DNA of 33,770 bases from contig SVTJ01000016.1 in the NCBI GenBank assembly GCA_015063845.1, forward strand, positions 1 through 33,770, in the 5' to 3' direction. The position numbers and the translations under genes were made by a program. Below are positions 1-7,084 of the stretch, piece after piece. The stretch comes from Oscillospiraceae bacterium (GTDB lineage Bacteria > Bacillota > Clostridia > Oscillospirales > CAG-272). Position 1 is the first letter of the stretch, and each line of letters starts with the position of its first letter. The notes beneath the pieces are model-generated. The model did not search any database. It saw nothing but the letters and a program-made list of their open reading frames with translations, and was not told the origin of the DNA.

Positions 1-488
1 TATCCAAGAAAAGACGGGAGCTTGAAAAGACCGAAAAGCGAATAGCAGAGCTTGACACACGTTTTATGCGTATTTACGAGGACAACCTATCGGGAAAATT
101 GTCCGATGACCGCTTTGCCCAAATGTCCAAAATGTATGAGGACGAGCAAGCGGAAAAGAAAAAGCTTGCCGAAACACTTCGCGCAGAGATCGAAGCGGGC
201 AAGCAGCAAACGGACGATATTGAAAAGTTTATTACCAAGGTTAAGAAGATAACCGAGGTAAAGGAGCTTACTCCCGAACTTGTCCACGAGTTCGTTTCCA
301 AAATCGTAGTCCACGCTCCGTACCGAAAGGACAAACGCAGACATCAACAAATCGACGTGTATTATCACGGTGTCGGCATCGTCTATATCCCCACAGCCGA
401 GGAAATAGAGGAAATGTTCGAGGAGCATTTAGAAGAAGTAAAATGGGAACGAGAACAAGAAGTTAATATAAAGGAGAAAACGGCATAA
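1..488 (+). CDS. Large serine recombinase, C-terminal fragment (DUF4368 type)
   Basis: About 161 residues are visible; the gene begins before the window (reading frame starts at base 3). The visible part is a charged coiled-coil region (repeats of the type ELEKTEKRIAELD), then a segment with YEDNLSGKLSDDRF and a final stretch containing VSKIVVHAPYRKDKRRHQQIDVYY. This order is typical of the C-terminal coiled-coil and DUF4368 region of large serine recombinases of clostridial integrative and conjugative elements (TnpX/Tn4451-like family). The catalytic serine domain lies outside the window, so activity cannot be judged. Such recombinases are usually coded at one end of the element they move, so the element probably lies to the left, with an end near bases 490-590. 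A terminator follows directly. Confidence 0.85.
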   Translation, partial: SKKRRELEKTEKRIAELDTRFMRIYEDNLSGKLSDDRFAQMSKMYEDEQAEKKKLAETLRAEIEAGKQQTDDIEKFITKVKKITEVKELTPELVHEFVSKIVVHAPYRKDKRRHQQIDVYYHGVGIVYIPTAEEIEEMFEEHLEEVKWEREQEVNIKEKTA

Positions 489-503
489 CCGAAATCTCGG
501 TTA
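486..503. repeat. Short perfect inverted repeat at the recombinase stop codon
   Basis: TAACCGA (486-492) and TCGGTTA (497-503) are perfect complements around a 4-base loop. The left arm includes the recombinase stop codon. It could be a small RNA hairpin or part of the element end; no T-run follows. Confidence 0.4.
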
Positions 504-532
504 CACCGTATCTCATTCTTAGAAAGGGCGCT

Positions 533-592
533 CTTGGGCTATCCTACCTGCTTTACAGTAGGTCGCCCAAGCAGCTCTTTTTATTTTTTTAT
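533..592 (+). terminator. Intrinsic terminator after the recombinase
   Basis: CTTGGGC (533-539) pairs with GCCCAAG (565-571), with an inner stem CCTAC (543-547) / GTAGG (558-562). The T-rich tract from 576 to 592 suits termination of plus-strand transcription. The convergent ackA gene stops at 593, so the hairpin also lies where its transcript would end, though without a good T-run on that strand. Confidence 0.7.
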
Positions 593-1789
593 TTACTTCT
601 TTGCGAGACGCTCTGTGTCGATAGCTATCATGTATTCCTCATCGGTGGGGATTATCCACGTACGTACCTTCGCGCCCTCTGCGCTTATCTCAAAGGGAAC
701 GCCGCGCTCAAAGTTCTTGTTTTTGTCTGCGTCGATCTCAATTCCGAGATAGCTCATATTCTCGCAGACCTTCTCACGGATATTCCACTGATTCTCGCCA
801 ATTCCCGCGGTGAAGACGATAGCGTCAACGCCGTTCATCTCAGCAATGTACGAACCGATGTACTTCTTGATGCTGTTTACGAGCATCTTGATAGCAAGCT
901 CTGCGCGAGCATTTCCGTTTTCTGCTGCCTCGGTTACGTTGCGGCAGTCGTTAGAAAGTCCCGTAATACCAAGAAGACCGCTCTTCTTGTTGAGGATGTT
1001 GTCAACTTCCTCAGCGGTGTATCCCTTGGACTTTATAAGATATGTAACTATCGTGGGGTCTATACTTCCCGAACGAGTACCCATAACGATACCCTCCTGA
1101 GGAGTAAATCCCATTGACGTATCTATTGCCTTTCCACCTTCAACAGCCGTTACGGATGAGCCGTTACCAAGGTGGCAGGTGATTATCTTAAGGTCTTCGA
1201 TGGGCTTGCCCATAACCTTTGCAAGCTCGTAGCTTACAAATCTATGGGACGTGCCGTGGAAGCCGTAGCGACGGATCTTGTCATTCTCATAAAACTCATA
1301 AGGAATGGGATATATGTATCTGAAGTCCTCGATAGAGGAGTAGAAGGACGTATCAAAAACAGTTACCTGAGGTACGCTCGGCATAAGCTCAAGACAGGAC
1401 TTGATGCCTGCTATCGCGGGAGGTCCGTGCAGGGGATTGAGCGGCACGATGGTTTCGAGATATTTGATAACGCTCTCGGTAACGATACAAGACTCAAGCA
1501 TCTTACCGCCATGGACAACTCTGTGTCCGACAGCACCTATCTCGTCGATAGAGGAGATAACGCCGTATTCAGCGGAGCAGAGAAGCTCAAGCACGCGAGC
1601 AAGTGCCTTTGAGTGGTTTGCAAGGTCAAGCTCCTCGTAAAAGGGCTCTGCATTCGGACGCTTGTGTGTGATCGTTCCGCCTGCGCCTATTCTTTCGCAA
1701 GCACCCTTTGAGAGAACGTTTCCGTTATCCATATCAAAGAGCTGATACTTCAGCGAGGAAGAGCCTGCGTTCAAAACAAGAATTTTCAT
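593..1789 (-). CDS. ackA: Acetate kinase
   Basis: The 398-residue protein makes ATP and acetate from acetyl phosphate and ADP, the last step of acetate fermentation, in the cytoplasm. Family hallmarks are present: NAGSSSLKYQLF at residues 7-18, YGFHGTSHRFV with the conserved histidine, HLGNGSSV for phosphate binding, and TAGIGENQ near the C-terminus. Length matches the family (about 400 residues). The ATG start is preceded by AAAGGA. A near-perfect promoter lies directly upstream, so it is probably a single-gene transcript. The usual partner gene pta (phosphotransacetylase) is not next to it; acetyl phosphate must come from an enzyme coded elsewhere. Confidence 0.97.
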   Translation of the reverse strand: MKILVLNAGSSSLKYQLFDMDNGNVLSKGACERIGAGGTITHKRPNAEPFYEELDLANHSKALARVLELLCSAEYGVISSIDEIGAVGHRVVHGGKMLESCIVTESVIKYLETIVPLNPLHGPPAIAGIKSCLELMPSVPQVTVFDTSFYSSIEDFRYIYPIPYEFYENDKIRRYGFHGTSHRFVSYELAKVMGKPIEDLKIITCHLGNGSSVTAVEGGKAIDTSMGFTPQEGIVMGTRSGSIDPTIVTYLIKSKGYTAEEVDNILNKKSGLLGITGLSNDCRNVTEAAENGNARAELAIKMLVNSIKKYIGSYIAEMNGVDAIVFTAGIGENQWNIREKVCENMSYLGIEIDADKNKNFERGVPFEISAEGAKVRTWIIPTDEEYMIAIDTERLAKK

Positions 1790-1830
1790 ATTTTTTATCC
1801 TTTCAAATCTGTTTTCATAATTCGTTCTAT

Positions 1831-1859
1831 ATTATATCATATTTGCACCGATATGTCAA
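1831..1859 (-). promoter_or_regulatory. Consensus housekeeping promoter of ackA
   Basis: Read on the minus strand: TTGACA (1859-1854), 17-bp spacer, TATAAT (1836-1831), both exact consensus hexamers. Transcription would start about 35 bases before the ATG at 1789. The promoter lies just past the stop codon of the upstream hydrolase gene (1867), so ackA can be expressed independently of it. Confidence 0.9.
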
Positions 1860-1866
1860 CGGTCAA

Positions 1867-3003
1867 TTACAGTTCGAGACATTCATACGTGAGGTCTCTA
1901 ATGGGTGCGTGAAGCGTGCCGAGACGTGCAGGCCAACGCAAGAGATGCGTGGCAAAGAATACAGACACCTTGTTCTTTGTATCCATAAGTACGTAAGAGC
2001 CTGCCGCACCGTCCCAACCAAATTCTCCAAGAGGACTGCGCTGTCCCTCGTCCTTGTTGACCAAAGTGCGAACGCCAAGGCCATATCCGTAGCCCGCTCC
2101 TGCCGCGCAGGTGAATGCGGCGTTTACTGTAAAGCTCTTCAGCTGCTCGGAGTGAATGAGCTTTACTGTCTCGGAACGAAGCAAACGGTAGCCGTCTGCC
2201 GACGTTCCGCCACAAGCCATTGTGTCCGCGAAGAGAGAGTAATCCTCGACCGTAGATATCATTCCGGCACCGCCGCTTTCGTAATTATTTCGCAGACCGT
2301 GATGGTATATTCTATCCTCCGAAACGACGTCCTTTGTGTTCACGTCAACGCCATACAATGGTGGCAGAGTTGGCGGCTCTTTAAGTGTCGTCAAAAATCC
2401 TGTGCTTTTCATACCGAGCGGCTCGAATATCACCTTTTTCTGATAATCTCCGAACGGCATATCCGAGACCGCCTCAACGACAGCCCCAAGAAGATCGTGG
2501 CACATACTGTATCTGAAGTGTTCGCCAGGCTCAAATTCAAGCGGAGAGGCGACTGCGGCGCGTGCAAGGTCTACCGTGGATACTTTATCCTCACTCTCGA
2601 AAAGCCGTTGTATCGGGTCCGTGGCAAAGCTGTACGTAAAGCCTGCGGACATGGTGAAAAGATCGCGAACGGTTATCTCTTTTTGGGGAGCTTTTTTCAC
2701 CCCGTCCACCAAAAGAAATGCGTCTGCAAAGGCGGGGATATAACGTGACGCGGGAACGTCAAGCTCCAGCCGTCCCTCTTCAACAAGTCTCATCGCGCCT
2801 GCTACCGTAACAGGCTTAGTACAGGAATAAAGGCAGTATTGAGACTTGGGGTCTACTGCTGTCTTATTTGCCATATCCGCGTATCCGTACTGCGCGCGAA
2901 AAAGCGTTTTGTGTCCCTGCTTTATAATTATGTCACAGCCAGGGATGGAACTGTCTTTGTACAGTGTGTCTTTCATATAGTTGTCAAGCTTTTTGAAACT
3001 CAT
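1867..3003 (-). CDS. Beta-lactamase-fold serine hydrolase (class C / esterase type)
   Basis: The 378-residue protein has the penicillin-binding/beta-lactamase-like fold of PF00144. The active-site motif SxxK is S60-C-T-K63, followed by the usual helix and LDxPASRYIPAF segment. The second motif, normally YxN, reads Y165-S-M, and the third, normally HTG or KTG, reads W330-D-G. These changes argue for an esterase or peptidase role rather than antibiotic hydrolysis, as in many PF00144 members. No signal peptide or membrane segment is visible, so it probably acts in the cytoplasm. GGAGG sits 7 bases before the ATG. The true substrate cannot be read from the sequence. Confidence 0.88.
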   Translation of the reverse strand: MSFKKLDNYMKDTLYKDSSIPGCDIIIKQGHKTLFRAQYGYADMANKTAVDPKSQYCLYSCTKPVTVAGAMRLVEEGRLELDVPASRYIPAFADAFLLVDGVKKAPQKEITVRDLFTMSAGFTYSFATDPIQRLFESEDKVSTVDLARAAVASPLEFEPGEHFRYSMCHDLLGAVVEAVSDMPFGDYQKKVIFEPLGMKSTGFLTTLKEPPTLPPLYGVDVNTKDVVSEDRIYHHGLRNNYESGGAGMISTVEDYSLFADTMACGGTSADGYRLLRSETVKLIHSEQLKSFTVNAAFTCAAGAGYGYGLGVRTLVNKDEGQRSPLGEFGWDGAAGSYVLMDTKNKVSVFFATHLLRWPARLGTLHAPIRDLTYECLEL

Positions 3004-3030
3004 ATGAACACCTCCAATAGTAGTGTATTT

Positions 3031-3059
3031 ATTATACTACAAGCACACGACTTTTTCAA
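3031..3059 (-). promoter_or_regulatory. Promoter of the serine hydrolase gene
   Basis: Minus strand: TTGAAA (3059-3054), 17-bp spacer, TATAAT (3036-3031). The -35 box lies in the left arm of an inverted repeat whose right arm holds the -35 box of the divergent lipoprotein gene. Confidence 0.85.
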
Positions 3060-3086
3060 GTAAAAATCTTGTAATATACTTGAAAA
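3053..3086. repeat. Perfect 10-bp inverted repeat between divergent promoters
   Basis: TTTTCAAGTA (3053-3062) and TACTTGAAAA (3077-3086) are exact complements separated by 14 bases. Each arm contains one of the two divergent -35 boxes. It may be an operator for a dimeric regulator or the by-product of two similar -35 regions. Confidence 0.5.
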
Positions 3087-3108
3087 GAAGCTTGAAATGT
3101 GATAAAAT
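3080..3108 (+). promoter_or_regulatory. Promoter of the SGNH lipoprotein gene
   Basis: TTGAAA (3080-3085), 17-bp spacer, TAAAAT (3103-3108), with TG one base before the -10 hexamer (an extended -10). It would drive the SGNH gene and the gene 8 bases after it. Confidence 0.8.
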
Positions 3109-3139
3109 TATAAAAAGAATAAGCACATAGGAGAAAAAC

Positions 3140-3961
3140 ATGAAAAGAGTTTTTTTAATATTAATGACTATTGCAGTAGTACTCGGGGGATTATCGCTTT
3201 ATTCCTGCGATGAAACGCCTGCTGATGAGCAGCCCGTGGCAGATGATCCGACCGAAACTCCTGATACAACAACTCCGCCTGCGGACGAGCCCGAGGAGAT
3301 TCCGTTTACTGGTCTTAAGGGACTTACTATCAATGCTATCGGTGACAGCTATTTTGCGGGTGAGGGCTTGTCCAAGGATGAGGTATGGCTTGGCTTGCTT
3401 GCTGAAAAGTATGATATAAATATGAATAACTACGGCGTTGGCGGTTCGACCATATCGGATCTTGTAAATCAAAATCCTATGTGCAAGCGTTACAGTCAAA
3501 TGCCCGACAATTCTCCTGATATAGTTATACTTGAGGGTGGACGAAACGACTATATGAGTAAAGTTCCCTTGGGAACTGTTACGAGCAAAGATACAAAGAC
3601 CTTTATGGGTGCTATCAACGTAACCATAGACGGACTTCAGGCAAAATATCCGAACGCTATGATAGTGTGCATCACCAACTGGAATTTCAATAATACGTCG
3701 ACACATGACAGCCCCTACGGCGGTTCTGCGGTTTACGCGAACGCAATGAAGCAGGTAGCGGATGCACAGGGCGTATATTGTATTATGGCAAACGATCCTA
3801 ACGTCTCGGGTGTTGACGTATCGAACGCAGATTTCAGAGCGCAATACTGTATAAAGCCGGGTGACGTCAGCCATCTAAATGCTGATGGAATGAAGCTTGT
3901 TATGCCTAAATTTGACGCAGTGTTGACAGAATACTATAAGGATTTTCTCAATAAAAAATAA
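3140..3961 (+). CDS. SGNH/GDSL-family hydrolase lipoprotein
   Basis: The 273-residue protein begins with a lipoprotein signal peptide (LSLYSC, lipidated Cys 23), then an acidic, Pro/Thr-rich linker to about residue 55, which should place the enzyme domain away from the membrane. The SGNH blocks are clear: GDSY with nucleophile Ser 70, a glycine in GVGG (99-102), GGRNDY with Asn 136, and the Asp-His pair D242-x-x-H245 in GDVSHLNADG. The family removes acyl or acetyl groups from carbohydrates, lipids or peptidoglycan; the substrate here is unknown. It acts outside the cell membrane. The ATG follows a GGAG-type site. The next gene follows almost at once and is probably co-transcribed. Confidence 0.9.
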   Translation: MKRVFLILMTIAVVLGGLSLYSCDETPADEQPVADDPTETPDTTTPPADEPEEIPFTGLKGLTINAIGDSYFAGEGLSKDEVWLGLLAEKYDINMNNYGVGGSTISDLVNQNPMCKRYSQMPDNSPDIVILEGGRNDYMSKVPLGTVTSKDTKTFMGAINVTIDGLQAKYPNAMIVCITNWNFNNTSTHDSPYGGSAVYANAMKQVADAQGVYCIMANDPNVSGVDVSNADFRAQYCIKPGDVSHLNADGMKLVMPKFDAVLTEYYKDFLNKK

Positions 3962-3969
3962 GGGTGATT

Positions 3970-5142
3970 ATGGAACAAAACATGACGACAGTTTTCTTTT
4001 CCTTGCTGTCATCGGTGGATAAAGACCAAGGTTTTAGAAAGAAACAAGAGCTTCCAATCGAATATATAGACGAGCTTTTTGAGCTTGCCAAGAAGCACGA
4101 CCTCGCACACGTGCTGGCGTACGCGCTTTATGAGAGCGGAGCTGTCGTCAAGGGGGACGCGCTTTACGAGCGAGTGCAAAAGGAGCAGATACAAGCAATA
4201 TGGAGATATGAGCAGACACAGCTCGTGCTTGATGAGCTAAGAGCCCTTTTGGAAAGCGAGAGGGTGGTATTTGTTCCCTTGAAAGGCTCGGTCATACGCT
4301 GCTTTTATGCAGAGCCTTGGCTGAGGACCAGCTGCGACATCGACATCCTCGTGCATGAAGAGGACCTCGACAGAGTCGACGAGCTTTTGAGCGAGAGAGG
4401 CTTTGAGCGAAAAGGGAAGAATTATCACGATGTATCGTATTTTTCGCCGAGTGGTATCCATCTTGAACTTCATTACAATATAACCGAGCAGATAAGCAGC
4501 ATAGATCGTGTACTGTGTAAGGTTTGGGAGTATTGTATCCCTCTTGAAGGAAAGCAGTATGAACACCGCCAGACGACAGAATTTCTTATGTATCATCTGC
4601 TTGCGCATATGTCGTATCATTTTATCTCGGGCGGTTGCGGAATACGTCCATTTCTTGATATATGGCTACTCAAAAATAAGCTTGAATACGATGAGCAAAA
4701 GCTTGCTTTGTTGTGTCGCGAGGCGGAGCTTGATACCTTCCAAAAAAATGTATATTCACTTATAGACGTTTGGCTTGAGGGAAAAAGCCATACTGCATTG
4801 ACACTCAGTATGGAGAGCTTTATATTTGGCGGCGGAGTTTACGGAACTATGTCAAATCGAATTATTCTCGAACAGGCTCAGTCGGGCGGACGGGTAAAAC
4901 ACTTGATGTATAGGCTGTTTTTACCGTATGCCGTAATTAAGAAGAGATATCCCGTTCTTGAAAAGCACAAGTACCTTCTGCCCGTTTTTTGGGTAGTGCG
5001 CTGGGTGCAGACGCTGACAAGTGGAAGATTTAAGGATTCGGTGATCGAGCTTGAAGCGAACAATAACAATTCGGACGACGATATCAAGAATGCAGAGAGA
5101 TTTCTTGCCGCTGTTGGTCTTAACCCAAAGAATAGAGGATAA
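3970..5142 (+). CDS. Nucleotidyltransferase-fold family protein (PF14907 type)
   Basis: The protein has about 390 residues. Residues 102-127 (VPLKG..., then RTSCDIDILV with D123 and D125) match the LKG...R...DIDxL pattern of the uncharacterised nucleotidyltransferase family PF14907, and HLELHYNI follows as the likely third active-site strand. The D-x-D pair would bind metal and nucleotide. The rest is helical with no clear domain. Substrate is unknown; family members are found near capsule, glycan and peptide-modification genes. I chose the ATG at 3970; a GTG at 3964 is in frame but would have no ribosome site, while AAGGGTGA lies just before 3970. It starts 8 bases after the SGNH gene, suggesting an operon. 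Confidence 0.78.
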   Translation: MEQNMTTVFFSLLSSVDKDQGFRKKQELPIEYIDELFELAKKHDLAHVLAYALYESGAVVKGDALYERVQKEQIQAIWRYEQTQLVLDELRALLESERVVFVPLKGSVIRCFYAEPWLRTSCDIDILVHEEDLDRVDELLSERGFERKGKNYHDVSYFSPSGIHLELHYNITEQISSIDRVLCKVWEYCIPLEGKQYEHRQTTEFLMYHLLAHMSYHFISGGCGIRPFLDIWLLKNKLEYDEQKLALLCREAELDTFQKNVYSLIDVWLEGKSHTALTLSMESFIFGGGVYGTMSNRIILEQAQSGGRVKHLMYRLFLPYAVIKKRYPVLEKHKYLLPVFWVVRWVQTLTSGRFKDSVIELEANNNNSDDDIKNAERFLAAVGLNPKNRG

Positions 5143-5146
5143 ACAA

Positions 5147-5176
5147 AAAGACCACCCGAATGAACGGGTGGTCTTT
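5147..5176 (+). terminator. Terminator hairpin after the nucleotidyltransferase gene
   Basis: AAAGACCACCCG (5147-5158) pairs perfectly with CGGGTGGTCTTT (5165-5176) around a 6-base loop. The short T-run is part of the right arm. Confidence 0.85.
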
Positions 5177-5213
5177 GATATTGATAATAATTTAATAAAA
5201 ATTGAAATATCAC

Positions 5214-5242
5214 TTGAAAAAGTAGTGCCTTTGGTGTATAAT
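5214..5242 (+). promoter_or_regulatory. Promoter of mrp
   Basis: TTGAAA (5214-5219), 17-bp spacer, TATAAT (5237-5242), giving an untranslated leader of roughly 35 bases before the ATG at 5284. Confidence 0.85.
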
Positions 5243-5283
5243 ATTAATGTTTAGTATTTTTGTTATGTCTAAAGGAGATAAAG

Positions 5284-6120
5284 ATGTCTGAATGTACTCA
5301 CAACTGTTCGACCTGCTCGTCGGACTGTTCTTCAAAAGAAAAGAATTCGCTTATGGAGCAGCCTAATGCTCTCAGCAGCGTTAAGCATATCATTGCGGTA
5401 GTTAGCGGAAAGGGTGGCGTTGGTAAGTCTCTCGTTACTTCAATGCTTGCTGTAAATATGCAGAGACTTGGATACAAGGTAGGTATTCTTGATGCCGATA
5501 TCACAGGTCCGTCTATCCCCAAGTCCTTTGGCCTTAAAAAGGGAGTTGACGGCGATGAGCACGGTATGATACCTCCCACGACAACGTCGGGTATTGATAT
5601 TATGTCCGTTAATCTTATGCTTGAGGACGAGACCAAGCCCGTTGTTTGGAGAGGTCCCGTTATAGCAGGTGCGGTTAAGCAGTTCTGGACAGATACTATC
5701 TGGAACGATATCGACTATATGTTTATAGATTGCCCTCCCGGAACGGGTGACGTTCCGCTGACCGTTTTCCAGTCTATACCGATAGACGGTATAGTTATCG
5801 TAAGCAGTCCTCAGGAGCTTGTTTCGATGATCGTTGAAAAAGCGGCGAATATGGCTAAGATGATGGAAATACCCGTTTACGGAATAGTTGAAAACATGAG
5901 CTACGTCAAGTGTCCCGATTGCGGCAAGGAGATCAAGGTGTTCGGTGAGAGCCACATTGAGGAGATAGCCGAGAAGTTCGGATATGACCTTCTTGGACGT
6001 ATCCCTATGGATCCCAAGCTTTCCGCACTTGTAGATAAGGGCTGGATTGAGATGATGAATAACGATTATCTAGACACCGCTGCGGATATTCTCGTCAACA
6101 GAACGCAAAAGAAGATGTAA
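5284..6120 (+). CDS. mrp: Mrp/NBP35-family P-loop ATPase (iron-sulfur carrier)
   Basis: The 278-residue protein has the deviant Walker A motif GKGGVGKS (42-49) of the MinD/Mrp group, IDCPPGTGD (148-156), and the C-x2-C motif C210-P-D-C213 that bridges a [4Fe-4S] cluster between two subunits. Family members (ApbC/Mrp/NBP35) carry and transfer iron-sulfur clusters in the cytoplasm. The N-terminus has four extra cysteines (C4, C8, C11, C15) in a compact C-x3-C-x2-C-x3-C pattern that may bind a further cluster, recalling but not matching the ferredoxin-like tail of NBP35. A start at TTG 5260 is possible, but AAAGGAGAT at 5271-5279 clearly points to the ATG at 5284. It is bounded by its own promoter and terminator. 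Confidence 0.92.
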   Translation: MSECTHNCSTCSSDCSSKEKNSLMEQPNALSSVKHIIAVVSGKGGVGKSLVTSMLAVNMQRLGYKVGILDADITGPSIPKSFGLKKGVDGDEHGMIPPTTTSGIDIMSVNLMLEDETKPVVWRGPVIAGAVKQFWTDTIWNDIDYMFIDCPPGTGDVPLTVFQSIPIDGIVIVSSPQELVSMIVEKAANMAKMMEIPVYGIVENMSYVKCPDCGKEIKVFGESHIEEIAEKFGYDLLGRIPMDPKLSALVDKGWIEMMNNDYLDTAADILVNRTQKKM

Positions 6121-6126
6121 AAATGA

Positions 6127-6152
6127 GCGGGACGTCGAAAAGACCGTCCCGC
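6127..6152. terminator. Bidirectional terminator between mrp and the small BspA-like gene
   Basis: GCGGGACG (6127-6134) pairs with CGTCCCGC (6145-6152). A T-rich tract follows on the plus strand (CTTTTGCTTATTT) and another on the minus strand (CATTTTT), so it can stop both converging transcripts. Confidence 0.85.
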
Positions 6153-6159
6153 CTTTTGC

Positions 6160-6909
6160 TTATTTCGCGCCCGAGTAATTGCAGGTTATTGCTATGCTGT
6201 CAAGTATATCGTTACCTGCAAGTATGTCTATATCATTAAAGCTTGAAACGCTTCCTTGATAAAGCAGTTGAGTGAGGTTGATAGCGCCCTCAAAGGCAAA
6301 CGCACCTATTGCTTTTACATCTGTGCTGAGAAGATAGTTTATGCCTTGGCGGTTCATGGGATAACATATAAGCACAGTCTTGTCCTTTGAAAAAAGTACA
6401 CCGCCTATGGAGCAGTACACTTCGTTGTCAGGGCTTACGTTGACAGCCACTAGCTTTTCACAGCCTCTGAAAGCTCCCGTGCCAACCGTTTTAACTGTGG
6501 AGGGAATGGTCACGCTTACAAGCTCCTTGCAGTTTGTAAACGCGTTGTCGTCGATCTTGGTTACCTTATCACCGTCGGGGCTGACCGTGGGGATCTCAAA
6601 TTCGGTCTTCAGGCAGCTTCCAATGCCCGCGACAGAGCACGTGCCGTCGCCGCGGCTAACGAATTTAAGACCGTAAACGTCTGTCAGATCAAGCTCGACC
6701 TTTTGTGTTTGCTCTTGCTTTGTGTCTGTGTCGTTGAATACGCCAACGCTTGTGCCCCCCTGCGATACACTTGCATCGTTCTTGGCTCTTGCTTGCTTTG
6801 CAACGACTATCGACATGATAAGCGTGCTTATCGAAAGGATAATGAGCAAGCCTATAAGAGCAAGAGTTTTCTTGGGTACGGACTTTAACTTTTCGATTAA
6901 TGATTTCAT
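6160..6909 (-). CDS. Small membrane-anchored BspA-like leucine-rich repeat protein
   Basis: The 249-residue protein has a basic N-terminus, one hydrophobic segment (about residues 15-37) without a lipobox, and a Gln/Thr/Asp-rich linker. The outer domain opens with DGTCSVAGIGSC and runs into two or three BspA-type repeats (LRR_5), recognisable by KIDDNAFTNCKELVSVTIPS and AFRGCEKLVAVNV. The domain would face outside as a signal-anchor protein. The same opening module occurs in the giant protein at 14438-19405, so the two may belong to one surface family. BspA-type repeats usually mediate binding to host or matrix proteins, but this short version has no evident enzyme activity. Its promoter lies just upstream. 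Confidence 0.82.
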   Translation of the reverse strand: MKSLIEKLKSVPKKTLALIGLLIILSISTLIMSIVVAKQARAKNDASVSQGGTSVGVFNDTDTKQEQTQKVELDLTDVYGLKFVSRGDGTCSVAGIGSCLKTEFEIPTVSPDGDKVTKIDDNAFTNCKELVSVTIPSTVKTVGTGAFRGCEKLVAVNVSPDNEVYCSIGGVLFSKDKTVLICYPMNRQGINYLLSTDVKAIGAFAFEGAINLTQLLYQGSVSSFNDIDILAGNDILDSIAITCNYSGAK

Positions 6910-6945
6910 TTGACTTCTCCTTGATTTTTATATCCTTGCATGGAT

Positions 6946-6974
6946 ATATTACCATATATTGGAAATTATGTCAA
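6946..6974 (-). promoter_or_regulatory. Promoter of the small BspA-like gene
   Basis: Minus strand: TTGACA (6974-6969), 17-bp spacer, TAATAT (6951-6946). AAGGAG lies just before the ATG at 6909. Confidence 0.75.
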
Positions 6975-7084
6975 TGAAATTCGGTCGACATAAACACCTT
7001 AAAGCCGTGTCAAAGCCAATCAAAACGAGTGTTATCGAAGCGTTTAGACCGTAAACGATAAAAAAGAATTTTGAGGAATTTCGA

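Noticed and set aside
593-1789. Disruption of ackA by the neighbouring mobile element
   Set aside because: ackA is full length with all motifs and its own promoter.
1708-2748. Plus-strand open frame of 346 codons opposite the serine hydrolase
   Set aside because: Starts inside ackA on the opposite strand, has no ribosome site or promoter, and the opposite frame is a clear PF00144 protein.
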